Assembly: GCF_016107575.1 (NCBI RefSeq) | Contig: NZ_JABAST010000002.1 | Location: forward strand, 62,001-126,000 | Origin: Psychrobacter faecalis | Lineage (GTDB): Bacteria; Pseudomonadota; Gammaproteobacteria; Pseudomonadales; Moraxellaceae | Reading direction: 5' to 3' | DNA: 64,000 bases | Shown here: piece by piece, positions 48,711 to 58,055 of the stretch | How the letters are laid out: each line of letters begins with the position of its first letter | How positions within the stretch are numbered: position 1 is the stretch's first letter | Notes under the pieces: model-generated | The model's input: the letters and a program-made list of their open reading frames with translations, nothing else | Database searches by the model: none | What the model was told of the DNA's origin: nothing | Position numbers and translations under genes: made by a program

Positions 48711-49286
48711 TTAAACGTTGACGCCATAAGAAGAGGCTAATGGGCCTAGACCACCACTAAAGCCTTGACCAACAGCGCGGAATTTCCAGTCGCCGTTATG
48801 ACGGTATAACTCACCAAAAATCATCGCTGTCTCAGTGCTACCATCTTCTGATAGGTCATAACGGGCGATTTCGGCTTGACCATTATCATTGACTACACGG
48901 ATATAAGCGTCGCCAACTTGGCCAAAGTTTTGGTTACGCGCTTGACCTTCATAAATGATGGCGCAGATAGCGACTTTACTCACATCTGCTGGAATACTAG
49001 CAAGATTGATTTTGATTTTTTCATCATCACCGTCGCCTTCGCCCGTACGGTTGTCACCTGTGTGCTCAACCGCGCCATTGTCCGACTTTAGATTGTTAAA
49101 GAAAATAAAATCTTGGTCATTACGCACTTTGCCTGCTTCGTTTACCAAAAAGGCAATGGCGTCTAAGTCAAATTCTTGACCATCAGTAGCGCGTGGATCC
49201 CAGCCAAGACCAACGGTAATGTTGGTTAAGCCTGGGGCTTCTTTTGATAAGTTTACGTTGCCGCCTTTTGTTAAGCTAATAGCCAT
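48711..49286 (-). CDS. TerD/TerE-family calcium-binding stress protein
   Basis: A 191-residue TerD protein without insertions. [51 protein letters not shown] (calcium site) and [18 protein letters not shown] are all present. It is about 60-65% identical by eye to the TerD protein at 51.8-52.3 kb, with which it shares length and domain form. AAAGGA precedes the start. Regulation unknown. Confidence 0.92.
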   Translation of the reverse strand: MAISLTKGGNVNLSKEAPGLTNITVGLGWDPRATDGQEFDLDAIAFLVNEAGKVRNDQDFIFFNNLKSDNGAVEHTGDNRTGEGDGDDEKIKINLASIPADVSKVAICAIIYEGQARNQNFGQVGDAYIRVVNDNGQAEIARYDLSEDGSTETAMIFGELYRHNGDWKFRAVGQGFSGGLGPLASSYGVNV

Positions 49287-49612
49287 ATAAATATCCTTTG
49301 GATTAATAATTAAGTGGATTTGATTTTATAAAATAAAAATAGGGCAGTCATGCTATTTACGCGTAAGTATTTCAGCGCAAAAGGTCAGTAAATCGACCTG
49401 TACGCCATAACCTGCCTATCATTACGTTTTACTATACTAAGCGTTTGCTTACTAAGCAAGGTGTATTTTGTGTGCCTATCTGACAGTTATATTTTTGCTT
49501 ATATAAGAGGATGTTACGAGCATGTCTGACCTATTTTAGCTATTTATCTTATTATCATTTATAATAGCGCGCTCAGGTTCCCTCCACCCTGACTCAAAAA
49601 AAGGCCTCCTTT
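49287..49612. other. Divergent region terD / yhhQ
   Basis: 326 bases. The yhhQ end holds the preQ1-I riboswitch (49573-49604). The rest is AT-rich with no other element recognised. Confidence 0.5.
49573..49604 (+). promoter_or_regulatory. preQ1-I riboswitch upstream of yhhQ
   Basis: P1 stem TCAGG (49573-49577) and CCTGA (49588-49592) encloses a 10-base pyrimidine-rich loop. An A-rich strand (49596-49602) and AGG follow, the H-type pseudoknot layout of class-I preQ1 aptamers (stem 5 bp, loop 10, tail about 12). The AAGG is also the Shine-Dalgarno 8 bases before the ATG at 49613, so ligand would block translation. The gene encodes a preQ-base transporter, which fits the known role. Confidence 0.78.
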
Positions 49613-50272
49613 ATGAATACCTGTATCATTTCGACCAATCCCGCTTCATCCATTCGTTATAGCCGTGCGTTGTTCTGGCTTGTCAGCCTGCATATCTTTA
49701 TCATCGCCATTAGTAATTATTTAGTGCAAATACCGGTCGGGCTATTTGGCTTTATTACGACATGGGGGGCGGTCACTTTTCCTTTTATATTTTTGATTAC
49801 AGATTTGACCGTACGTATCTTTGGTCAACATCTCGCTAGACGCATTATTTTCTTTGCCATGCTGCCAGCGCTCGCCATTTCTTACTATTTTTCGGTCGTA
49901 TTTGCTGATGGACAGTTCGTCGGTCATGAACATCTGCTCGATTTTAATTTATTTGTCTTTCGCATTGTCCTCGCCAGCTTTAGTGCTTACGTCATTGGAC
50001 AGCTGTTAGATATTAAAGTTTTTAATAATTTACGTCAGCTTAAAACGTGGTGGATTGCGCCTCTAGCATCGACGTTTATTGGTAATCTGGTCGATAGCTT
50101 CTGCTTTTTTGCCATCGCTTTTTATAAAAGTCCAGATGCTTTTATGGCAACGCACTGGGTTGAGATTGGCGCGATGGATTATCTGTTTAAGATAGTCATG
50201 GGTGTGCTTATCTTTTTACCTTTATATGGCGTGATATTGGCAAAATTGCAAAAGATGCTCGCTGATAAGTAG
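49613..50272 (+). CDS. yhhQ: Queuosine precursor transporter YhhQ (COG1738)
   Basis: A 219-residue inner-membrane protein of the VUT/COG1738 family that imports preQ0 and preQ1. Six helices with FGFITTWGAVTFPFIFLITDLTVRIFG, the family's most conserved part, and STFIGNLVDSFCFF near the end. It is on the plus strand inside the Ter locus, between terD and the DUF475 gene, both on the minus strand. A preQ1-I riboswitch overlaps its binding site. Length matches E. coli YhhQ (221). Confidence 0.93.
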   Translation: MNTCIISTNPASSIRYSRALFWLVSLHIFIIAISNYLVQIPVGLFGFITTWGAVTFPFIFLITDLTVRIFGQHLARRIIFFAMLPALAISYYFSVVFADGQFVGHEHLLDFNLFVFRIVLASFSAYVIGQLLDIKVFNNLRQLKTWWIAPLASTFIGNLVDSFCFFAIAFYKSPDAFMATHWVEIGAMDYLFKIVMGVLIFLPLYGVILAKLQKMLADK

Positions 50273-50331
50273 AGCGAAAATCAATAGCCTAAGCTAATCC
50301 CTGCTCGCAATTCTATTCTTCATAGCCCCTA

Positions 50332-50370
50332 TAAAAAAACAGGTCATAACCAATAATGATGATGACCTGT
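50332..50370 (-). terminator. Terminator of the DUF475/TerC-type gene
   Basis: ACAGGTCAT and ATGACCTGT arms around about 14 bases, T-run on the minus strand. It also lies after the convergent yhhQ gene. Confidence 0.8.
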
Positions 50371-50418
50371 GATTTAACAATCTGAATAAGTCTAAGTATT
50401 ACGTCGACAATTATTGCG

Positions 50419-51480
50419 TTATTCAAGCGCTTGGCGTTTACGATAATTGAGTGACGCGACAAACGCCCAACCAATAAAGGCAATACCAATCAGACCAGTG
50501 ATAATCTCTGGTACATGGAATTTCACCGACAATAGCATAATGATGGCTAGAGCGCCGATGGCATAATGCGCGCCATGTTCGAGATAGACAAACTCATCAA
50601 GCGTGCCTTTATCAACTAAGAAAATAGTCATCGAACGCACGAACATCGCACCGATTGCTAGACCGAGCATAATCACGATAACGTCATTGGTAATCGCAAA
50701 GGCGCCAATCACGCCGTCGAAGCTGAATGAGGCATCAAGGACTTCTAGGTATAAAAAGCCGATAATACCACCTTTCATAATCGCGCTAGTTGCTGCTGCA
50801 CCTGAGCCAGCTTCAGCGTTTTCTAAGTCTTCTTCAAGGTCGCCTTCTAGCATACCCGAGACCACTTGGACGCCAAGATATACCAAGATACCCCAAACGC
50901 CAGCGATTAGGACCGCGGCTGACTGCTCAGGGTTGGCAAATGATACCGCAATCATCAACACGATAAGGGCGACAAACACGCTCATGGCATCGACTTTACC
51001 CAGTTTGACCAAGCGGCTCTCAAGCCAATCAAACCAATGTACTTCTTTATCATCAAAGATAAAGTTTAAGAACACGAGTAATAAGAAGATACCACCAAAG
51101 GCTGAGATTTCAGCATGGTGCGCCAATAGTCTGGCTGAGTATTCTTTAGGATCGTTTAAGGCCAAATCGACCACTTGCATAACCCCAAGGTCAGCCGTCA
51201 CTGCTACGATAACGATTGGGAATACCAAGCGCATCCCAAAGACAGCAACTAAAATACCAACGGTTAAAAATATCTTTTTCCAAAACTCGTCCCAGCCTTT
51301 GAGGACTGAGGCGTTGACCACCGCATTATCGAATGATAATGAGATTTCCATGACGGCCAAAATAGCGGTAATAGATAAGGTGGTTATCATACCGCCTATA
51401 CCGCCGTGTGAATATCCCCACCATGCCGCGACTGCTAGGGCAATAATGGTGAAGATAAAGTCTAAATAAAAATGTCTCAT
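50419..51480 (-). CDS. DUF475 / TerC-superfamily membrane protein
   Basis: About 353 residues; the ATG at 51478-51480 (MRHFYLDF) has AGGA at good spacing, so the 19-codon longer frame is rejected. About nine helices, with EISLSFDNAVVNASVL near residue 45 and DASFSFDGVIGAFAIT near 230, the two acidic intramembrane motifs of the TerC superfamily. By length and pattern it fits DUF475 better than classical TerC. The role may be metal (Mn/Ca) export coupled to TerD proteins. Substrate not known. Confidence 0.85.
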   Translation of the reverse strand: MRHFYLDFIFTIIALAVAAWWGYSHGGIGGMITTLSITAILAVMEISLSFDNAVVNASVLKGWDEFWKKIFLTVGILVAVFGMRLVFPIVIVAVTADLGVMQVVDLALNDPKEYSARLLAHHAEISAFGGIFLLLVFLNFIFDDKEVHWFDWLESRLVKLGKVDAMSVFVALIVLMIAVSFANPEQSAAVLIAGVWGILVYLGVQVVSGMLEGDLEEDLENAEAGSGAAATSAIMKGGIIGFLYLEVLDASFSFDGVIGAFAITNDVIVIMLGLAIGAMFVRSMTIFLVDKGTLDEFVYLEHGAHYAIGALAIIMLLSVKFHVPEIITGLIGIAFIGWAFVASLNYRKRQALE

Positions 51481-51536
51481 GACATATCCTGTCTGGTTGC
51501 ATAAAGCTAAAGTCGGTCTATTATAAACACAAACCA

Positions 51537-51571
51537 CAAAAAAAGTGGTTATTGCTAACCACTTTTTTGCC
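51537..51571. terminator. Terminator between terD and DUF475 genes
   Basis: AAAAAAGTGGTTA and TAACCACTTTTTT arms around TTGC. It separates the terD transcript from the DUF475 gene downstream, so they are probably not cotranscribed. Confidence 0.85.
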
Positions 51572-51759
51572 TAATTTTAAACGAAACTTAAAGCATTACC
51601 AGTCTTTTAGCTAGGAATAATTGTGACTATTTTGCAACCATATTTTACTGGCAGAATGGCAAGGGATAGCGCTGCCATATTGCTCTAAGTTTCGGCGGTG
51701 TTTATGTCTAGGCATTGTTTTTAGTATGGGCTAAGTTGTTGGCAGAGGTTAATATCGAG

Positions 51760-52335
51760 TTAGATATTGACGCCATACTGATGACACATGGCTTGTAAGC
51801 CGCCTGAATAGCCTTGACCAACGGCGCGGAATTTCCACTCACCGTTATGACGATAAACTTCGCCAAACACCATTGCCGTTTCAACAGAGTAATCTTCTGC
51901 TAAGTCAAAACGTACCACTTCTGTGCCTGTTTCTTCATTGACCACACGGATAAAAGCATTGGCGACTTGACCAAAGTTTTGGCTACGAGCAGCAGCATCA
52001 TGAATCGTGACCGTAACGACGATTTTATCGACATCAGCAGGCACTTGGGTCAGGTTTACTTTGACGACTTCATCATCGCCGTCGCCTTCGCCCGTGCGGT
52101 TATCGCCGGTATGTTCGATTGCGCCATTGTCAGATTTTAGCTGGTTGTAAAAAATAAAGTCATGATCGCCGCGTACTTTACCAGCGGTATTTAGCAAAAA
52201 CACGCTGGCATCAAGGTCGAACTCAGCGCCAGAGGTTGCGCGCTCATCCCAACCAAGACCGATAAGTAGCTTGGTTAAATTTGGGTCAGTTTTGGTGAGC
52301 GATAAATTACCGCCTTTATTTAATGATAAAGCCAT
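51760..52335 (-). CDS. terD: TerD-family calcium-binding stress protein
   Basis: A 191-residue TerD protein: [47 protein letters not shown] and [23 protein letters not shown] precedes the start. The symbol is chosen because of the typical form; the paralogue at 48.7-49.3 kb would then be TerE-like, but the two can be swapped. Its own terminator follows. Confidence 0.92.
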   Translation of the reverse strand: MALSLNKGGNLSLTKTDPNLTKLLIGLGWDERATSGAEFDLDASVFLLNTAGKVRGDHDFIFYNQLKSDNGAIEHTGDNRTGEGDGDDEVVKVNLTQVPADVDKIVVTVTIHDAAARSQNFGQVANAFIRVVNEETGTEVVRFDLAEDYSVETAMVFGEVYRHNGEWKFRAVGQGYSGGLQAMCHQYGVNI

Positions 52336-52468
52336 GAGATTATCCTTGTTATTAGAGTGATTAAGGGTTTGATATTTTGTATATAAATCAAAACGCTAGC
52401 AAAAGTGGGATTAAAGCGGTTAAAAATCTGTCGCTTAACGGTTGCTAGTAACGTTCTATCATAGCAAC

Positions 52469-52501
52469 AAAAAATGACCCAATCAAAGCTGATTGGGTCA
52501 T
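52469..52501 (-). terminator. Terminator after rlmKL
   Basis: ATGACCCAATCA and TGATTGGGTCAT around AAGC, T-run on the minus strand; a perfect 12-bp stem. Confidence 0.88.
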
Positions 52502-52573
52502 AGTTATGTGTACGCTAAGACTGACTGGAAAAGACTGGGCTTAAATGCTGCTTTTATATTTAACCAAGCAGCT

Positions 52574-54871
52574 CTAACGATGGCGAATCTCAAAACTTTG
52601 ATGAATCGGCTTTTTGATATTAAAATCAAAGCCTATCGTTTGTGGCGTGATATCGATAATGTCGTAGCGTTCGGTTAACTGCTCATCGAGCTCAAAGCGG
52701 GTGAAATTGTTTGAGAAATATAACACACCGTCAGAGGTTAAGCGGTTCATCGCGCGGTTGATAAGAGCAGCATGGTCACGCTGGACATCAAAAGTACCTT
52801 GGAACTTTTTTGAATTTGAAAAAGTTGGTGGGTCGATAAAGATAATATCAAATTGTTCCGTATTACCCTTAATCCACTCAAAAATATCAGCGGCGACAAA
52901 TTGATATTTATTGCTGCTGACATTTAAACCATTTAAAGCAAAGTTTTGCTTGCCCCAATCAAGATAGTTTTGCGACAAGTCAACGCTGGTGACTTTTTTC
53001 GCGCCAGCCAGTGCTGCGTGGACGCTCGCCGTGCAAGTATAAGCAAATAAGTTCAGCACCGATTTGCCGCGGCTGTTGTCTTTGATACGGGCGCGCATAT
53101 TGCGGTGGTCAATAAACAAGCCTGTATCGAGGTAATCGGTAAAGTTGACGTACAGATAGGCGCCATTTTCGCGCGCAACATAAAATTTACCGCGTTTTTC
53201 GCTACTGCCTTGCTTGCTATATTGGTCATTGCCCGATTGGCGTGCCCGAGTTTTGATAAAAACTTGTTCGCGGTTAATATTGAGCACTTCGCGAATGCCC
53301 ATCAAGGCCAAATTAAAACGTTTTTTCGCGGTCTCTACCGGAATGGTTTTTGGTGGCGCGTATTCTTGCACGTGCACATAATCGCCATACAAATCAATCG
53401 CCACTTTAAAGTCAGGCAAGTCAGCATCGTAGACGCGAATATTGCTGACAGTGTCTTTGCTAGCGAGTCTTTTAAGTTTGCCCAGATTTTTTTGCAACCG
53501 GTTAATAAAGTCTTGGCCTTCTTCCACGGCAATCTCGCGCTTCTCAAAGCGACTAATAAGGCTACCTGTTTGCCCAGCAATTAAGGTACCGTAGCGGAAA
53601 TAAACCGTGATTGCCCCATTATGGCAGCGCAAAGTTTTTGGCTCTTTAATGGGCAAGATATCAACCTGTTCGACATTGGCTGCCAAGATACCAAGCATCG
53701 GATTGACGCCACTACCCGCAAAGCTGTCTTGTAAGATAAGCCCAAGCGCTTGATATAATGGCTTAATCATCTCTTCATCGCCCAAGCGCTCACCGTAAGG
53801 TGGGTTGGTAATGACCAGAGGATTGCTTAAGCGGCCATCATCGGCTAATGGCTTTAAAACGTGGCTGAGCTGATTAAGGGCGCGGGTTTCAAGGTCAAGT
53901 AGCGGCAATAAATCCTGCAAACCTGCGGCAATCAAGTTCTTTTCTGTCGCGAGAATTGCCCCACTATCGGCATCGAAGCCCAGAATGAGCGGCAAGGTAT
54001 CAGGTTGTTCGTTGATAATCTCTAAAGCTTCACGAAAACGCGTTTGCGCATCGTCAATCATTTGTTGCCATAGCGCTTCATCATGATGTTGCCATTGATA
54101 AAAGCCAAATTGATTGGCCGCTTTATCGATACCGACAGCATAATCGCAGTGCATGAGTAGCGCTTCAATGATAAAGGTACCTGAACCGCACATCGGGTCG
54201 ATTAGGGCGTTATAAAAAGGTGCATTACCGGCATCATTCTTTTTATGCCAACCTGCGCTATAAAGTAGCGCCGCCGCTAAGTTTTCTTTTAGCGGTGCTT
54301 CAGTCATAGCCACACGGTAGCCACGGCGGTGCAAACTGGTGCCTGATAAATCTAAATATAGCTCAGCTTGCTTGTCATTGACTGTCGCAAATACTGAGAA
54401 ATCGGGATTTTTACTATCGACATTAGGACGGCTGTCATACACTTCATTAAAAGTATCGGCAATCGCATCTTTGATACGCAGCATGGCGAATTGTTGACTG
54501 ACGGCAACGCGCTTATCGACAGACAGACGAATGGCAAACGTCTGCTCTAAGCTAAATTGCTCGGTCCAATTGACCGATTTTGCCAAGCCATACAGCTGTT
54601 CTGCCACATCGTATTCGGTATTGATATTTTTACGTTTAATCAGCATCAAGACCCGCGACGCTACCCGTGACCATAAACAAATGGTATAAAGGTCGCGCAA
54701 GCTACCAGTGACCGCTAAGCGTCCTGTACTTTTCATCTCACTTGCAATGCCAAAGCTGCTTAGCTCAATTTGTAGCGGTGCTTCAAGCCCATCGGCACAA
54801 GTAATAATAAGGTCAAGCGACAACTCGGCTGCAGCGGTTGATAAGGAGTTGGGCGTGGTAGTTTCGGTCAT
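52574..54871 (-). CDS. rlmL: Bifunctional 23S rRNA methyltransferase RlmKL
   Basis: A 765-residue fusion that methylates G2445 (N2) and G2069 (N7) of 23S rRNA. A THUMP domain (about 55-165) leads to the first methyltransferase (about 180-400), with DPMCGSGTFIIEA and NPPYGERLGDEE. The second methyltransferase (about 460-765) has VLNLFAYTCTASVHAALAG and DPPTFSNSKKF. Length and order are normal. The 159-codon frame on the opposite strand (53105-53584) is a shadow. Confidence 0.95.
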   Translation of the reverse strand: MTETTTPNSLSTAAAELSLDLIITCADGLEAPLQIELSSFGIASEMKSTGRLAVTGSLRDLYTICLWSRVASRVLMLIKRKNINTEYDVAEQLYGLAKSVNWTEQFSLEQTFAIRLSVDKRVAVSQQFAMLRIKDAIADTFNEVYDSRPNVDSKNPDFSVFATVNDKQAELYLDLSGTSLHRRGYRVAMTEAPLKENLAAALLYSAGWHKKNDAGNAPFYNALIDPMCGSGTFIIEALLMHCDYAVGIDKAANQFGFYQWQHHDEALWQQMIDDAQTRFREALEIINEQPDTLPLILGFDADSGAILATEKNLIAAGLQDLLPLLDLETRALNQLSHVLKPLADDGRLSNPLVITNPPYGERLGDEEMIKPLYQALGLILQDSFAGSGVNPMLGILAANVEQVDILPIKEPKTLRCHNGAITVYFRYGTLIAGQTGSLISRFEKREIAVEEGQDFINRLQKNLGKLKRLASKDTVSNIRVYDADLPDFKVAIDLYGDYVHVQEYAPPKTIPVETAKKRFNLALMGIREVLNINREQVFIKTRARQSGNDQYSKQGSSEKRGKFYVARENGAYLYVNFTDYLDTGLFIDHRNMRARIKDNSRGKSVLNLFAYTCTASVHAALAGAKKVTSVDLSQNYLDWGKQNFALNGLNVSSNKYQFVAADIFEWIKGNTEQFDIIFIDPPTFSNSKKFQGTFDVQRDHAALINRAMNRLTSDGVLYFSNNFTRFELDEQLTERYDIIDITPQTIGFDFNIKKPIHQSFEIRHR

Positions 54872-55075
54872 ACGGTTACCTGTGGGCTAAATTGATAAAT
54901 AATGCACCTCAAAACCCTGATGTTTAAAATCTTAAGGCTTAAAATTATGAGGTTTAACTGGCAATTTTACCATAATTACGAAGTTGATAGTTTAAAGTGG
55001 CAGTGTTTATGGTGCAGTGTTTAAAAGCTACGTTGAAAAAATGATGACTTACTGGGTTTTGAGATTATCGAGCCG

Positions 55076-56275
55076 TTATTCAGCATCTTTTTTTAATGAG
55101 TTGTCTTCAGTAATCAGTTTGGTCGTGGTTGCAAAGGGTTTGGTGTCGATAGGAGAATCAACGTTTTTTGGCATTAGCAGGCGCATATGCGGGTAGGGGG
55201 TTGAGATATTTGCCTCATCGAACGCCCGTTTGATATTTTCCGTCAAGGCTTCTTTAATTTTTGGCATACGCGCAACGGCGGCAGGCTTGACCCAAAAACG
55301 GATGACAAAAAATACCCCATATTCGCCAATCTCGTCTACCGTCGCTGAGGTTTCAGGGCGTTTTAGCACTACTTCACTATCAGACAATACTTGTAAAATA
55401 ACCTCGCGCGCCTTGTCGACATCATCTTCAAAAGCAATGCGCATACGGATATCAAAACGGATAAAGTTTTTTGAAGTTAAATTGGTGACTACTGATGAGG
55501 CGACATTGGAGTTGGGGATGATGACGGTGATGTTATCACGGGTTAAAATATGGGTCGTGCGTAACGCGATGACCACAACCCGCCCTTCATTGTCATTGAT
55601 ATTGACCCAGTCACCGACTTGAAAGGACTGCTCAAGTAAAATGGTAATGCCGGCGATAAAGTTAGCAAGCGTCGATTGGGCGGCAAAACCCACGGCAATA
55701 CCGGCAATCCCCAGACCTGCTACCAAAGATACGATATCAAAGCCAAATTGTGCCATAACGCTGGCAAGCCCGAATACCAATAATAGCACCGATAAAATAT
55801 TTTTAAGCAGCTGCTCAATAGAGGCGTTTAGACCATAATGCTGTAAAACCTTATGTATAATTTGTCCAGATGACGCCCATAACACATAGTAAATTCCCGC
55901 CCACGTACTGGCTTTAGCCGTGGCTTTGACCGTATCTGGTTCAAAGCTTAGCTGACTCATAATAGCGATTAAACTGCTGACTATCCAAATATAGCGTAAT
56001 ACCGAGCGGGCGATTTTAGAGCGGCGTTCATTGAGCCCAATGCGGCTTTTGCTTTTCTTGATAAGATAGATGGCAAGCCAATAAAAAAATCCCAATACCG
56101 CCAGCAGTATTAGGATTTTGATGGCCGTGCTCACCAGTTCTACTGATTTAGAAGTCCAGTCGAGTGAGTCTTCTTCGATGGAGCCGCCGATAGCAATATA
56201 TAGGCTGGTATGTAGGTCGCGAACAATCTCTTGAAAGAAGTCAGTAATACCAGCGATTGCCATTGTTTTATCCAT
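55076..56275 (-). CDS. MscS-family mechanosensitive ion channel
   Basis: A 399-residue channel that opens on membrane tension during osmotic downshock. An extra N-terminal pair of helices precedes the pore helix TM3 (GLGIAGIAVGFAAQSTLANF). The beta-domain follows with LEQSFQVGDWVNI and GRVVVIALRTTHILTRDNI. The C-terminal tail is longer than in E. coli MscS (286 residues). The gene is monocistronic by spacing. Confidence 0.9.
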   Translation of the reverse strand: MDKTMAIAGITDFFQEIVRDLHTSLYIAIGGSIEEDSLDWTSKSVELVSTAIKILILLAVLGFFYWLAIYLIKKSKSRIGLNERRSKIARSVLRYIWIVSSLIAIMSQLSFEPDTVKATAKASTWAGIYYVLWASSGQIIHKVLQHYGLNASIEQLLKNILSVLLLVFGLASVMAQFGFDIVSLVAGLGIAGIAVGFAAQSTLANFIAGITILLEQSFQVGDWVNINDNEGRVVVIALRTTHILTRDNITVIIPNSNVASSVVTNLTSKNFIRFDIRMRIAFEDDVDKAREVILQVLSDSEVVLKRPETSATVDEIGEYGVFFVIRFWVKPAAVARMPKIKEALTENIKRAFDEANISTPYPHMRLLMPKNVDSPIDTKPFATTTKLITEDNSLKKDAE

Positions 56276-56396
56276 GCAAAGTTTGGGTCTACATCAAATG
56301 AATCGTAAAAAGAGCTTATACTAAGATAATTCAGCTATAAAATCATCTAATAATAAAGTTTTAACGCTAAATTTTTAAGGAACAATCAGCGTAAAC

Positions 56397-56432
56397 CGCG
56401 CAGCTCATTTTCGATCTGAGCTTAGCTGCGCG
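56397..56432. repeat. Inverted repeat without T-run
   Basis: CGCGCAGCT and AGCTGCGCG form a 9-bp stem, with GCTCA/TGAGC nested. No T-run on either strand. Located between mscS and the flavoprotein gene; could be a weak terminator or an operator. Confidence 0.45.
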
Positions 56433-56487
56433 TAATAGCTTAAACCATATTAACGTTAATTTTAATAAAAATGGTTTTATCAGTCGA

Positions 56488-57993
56488 TTAAAAAGTCCCT
56501 TCTTGAGTATCGTGATACTGATAAGGAATTTTCATCATACGCTGCACATCACGTAACGCCGTACGCAGACCTTCTAGTATCGTCGGATGATAAAAAGGCG
56601 TATCGAGCATGTCCTTTATACTCATATCATTGGTAATAGCCATCGCCAATATATGACCGATATATTCAGCATCAGGGGCAACCATGCTTGCGCCCAAGAT
56701 TCTATCTGTCTTTTTGCAACCATAAATATGCAGTAGACCACAATTGACACCCATCACGCGGCTACGACCTTGATTGTCAAAGCTGACTTTTCCAATCACA
56801 TATTCAAGCTCTGGATCTGCTTGTATCTCAGGTAGCGACATGCCGACATTGACGATTTGTGGCGAGCAAAAGACGATAGAAAATGGCGCAGCAGTTGGGC
56901 GGATATAAGCATCGCTATTGTTGTTACAGACCATACTACCCGCACTAAAACCTTCATCGCTGGCAACGTGTAATAAAGGCAGATTGGCATTAGCATCACC
57001 GACAATATAAACTTCTAAATTGCCAATTTTACCCGTTTTTTTATCGAGCTGCTTTGGACGATTTTTGTCATCAAGCCCAACGCCCAAGTTTTCAACGCCT
57101 AGAGCCGCGATATTATTGCGTCGGCCCGTAGCGACCAATACATAATCGCCCTGCCACTGGCGCGTCTCACCAGCGCTGTCTTCGTAATCGATAAAAGCCG
57201 CTGAGCCTTCGTTATCTGCTGCTTGCTGACCGACGTCGTTAATCTTGCTACCCAAATGCATGGTCATCTCACGACTTAAGCAATCAATGGCTTTATTATT
57301 GATATCTTCATCTTTTAAACCGGCGACGCGTTTGTCGCGATTAAAAAGTGTCACCTCGACGCCCAAACGTGTAAAGGCTTGGGCGAGCTCCAAGCCGATA
57401 GCCCCTGCGCCGATGACGGCGAGAGACTTTGGTAAATCAGTTAGCTCAAAGACGGTATCGGAAGTCAATAATGTTTTGCCAAGTTTATCCGCCCAGTTAT
57501 CAGGGATAAACGGCTTACTACCAGTCGCCACGATAATTTTATCGGCTTCGATGAGTTCATCATTGACCTCAATGAGACCTTGTTGGTTGATGTAAGCGCG
57601 ACCCGCTATTTTTGTCTCAGCAGGCCAGCTTTCTACTTGCTTTTGGACGTAACTGGCAAAATGATTGCGTTCGGCGCGAACCCGCTCCATCACTTGTTTG
57701 CCATCTATTTGAGCAGTAGCATGAATACCAAACTCGCCAGAATGGTTGGTGTCATAGGCGCGATCGGCAGCAGCGATGAGAAGTTTACTCGGCATACAGC
57801 CGACGGCAATACAAGTCGTTGACCAAGAGCCGTCATTAATAATGAGGACGTCGTCTTTTAGTTTTCTGGCTTGGCGAAAGGCATTTTGACCGGCGGTACC
57901 GGCGCCGATGACCGCCACCGTTACCTTGCGCATCGCTTTTTTATCAGTGTTATTATCGGTGGTGCTGTCAGTCTGTTGATTCATATTACTCAC
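56488..57993 (-). CDS. Dihydrolipoyl dehydrogenase-like flavoprotein
   Basis: A 501-residue FAD/NAD(P)-disulfide oxidoreductase. FAD-binding VAVIGAGTAGQNA is near residue 30, the redox pair is in TTCIAVGCMPSK, an NAD-binding SLAVIGAGAIGLELA follows, and HPTILEGL carries the C-terminal His-Glu pair. The polar N-terminus (about 20 residues) precedes the first beta-strand. It is not linked to pyruvate dehydrogenase genes here, so it may be a stand-alone Lpd paralogue. Start is GTG at 57993; ATG at 57984 is possible. Confidence 0.87.
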   Translation of the reverse strand: MSNMNQQTDSTTDNNTDKKAMRKVTVAVIGAGTAGQNAFRQARKLKDDVLIINDGSWSTTCIAVGCMPSKLLIAAADRAYDTNHSGEFGIHATAQIDGKQVMERVRAERNHFASYVQKQVESWPAETKIAGRAYINQQGLIEVNDELIEADKIIVATGSKPFIPDNWADKLGKTLLTSDTVFELTDLPKSLAVIGAGAIGLELAQAFTRLGVEVTLFNRDKRVAGLKDEDINNKAIDCLSREMTMHLGSKINDVGQQAADNEGSAAFIDYEDSAGETRQWQGDYVLVATGRRNNIAALGVENLGVGLDDKNRPKQLDKKTGKIGNLEVYIVGDANANLPLLHVASDEGFSAGSMVCNNNSDAYIRPTAAPFSIVFCSPQIVNVGMSLPEIQADPELEYVIGKVSFDNQGRSRVMGVNCGLLHIYGCKKTDRILGASMVAPDAEYIGHILAMAITNDMSIKDMLDTPFYHPTILEGLRTALRDVQRMMKIPYQYHDTQEGTF

Positions 57994-58055
57994 AAAAAAA
58001 AGGTTTTATCGTAGTCGATAGAGATAAATAAAATTGCCAAACAATCATAAAAATA

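Noticed and set aside
50603..51469. 288-codon frame on the plus strand
   Set aside because: Exact antisense shadow of the DUF475/TerC-type gene, Ser/Thr/Pro/Ile-rich with no domain and no binding site.
53105..53584. 159-codon plus-strand frame
   Set aside because: Lies wholly inside rlmKL on the other strand; no family features.
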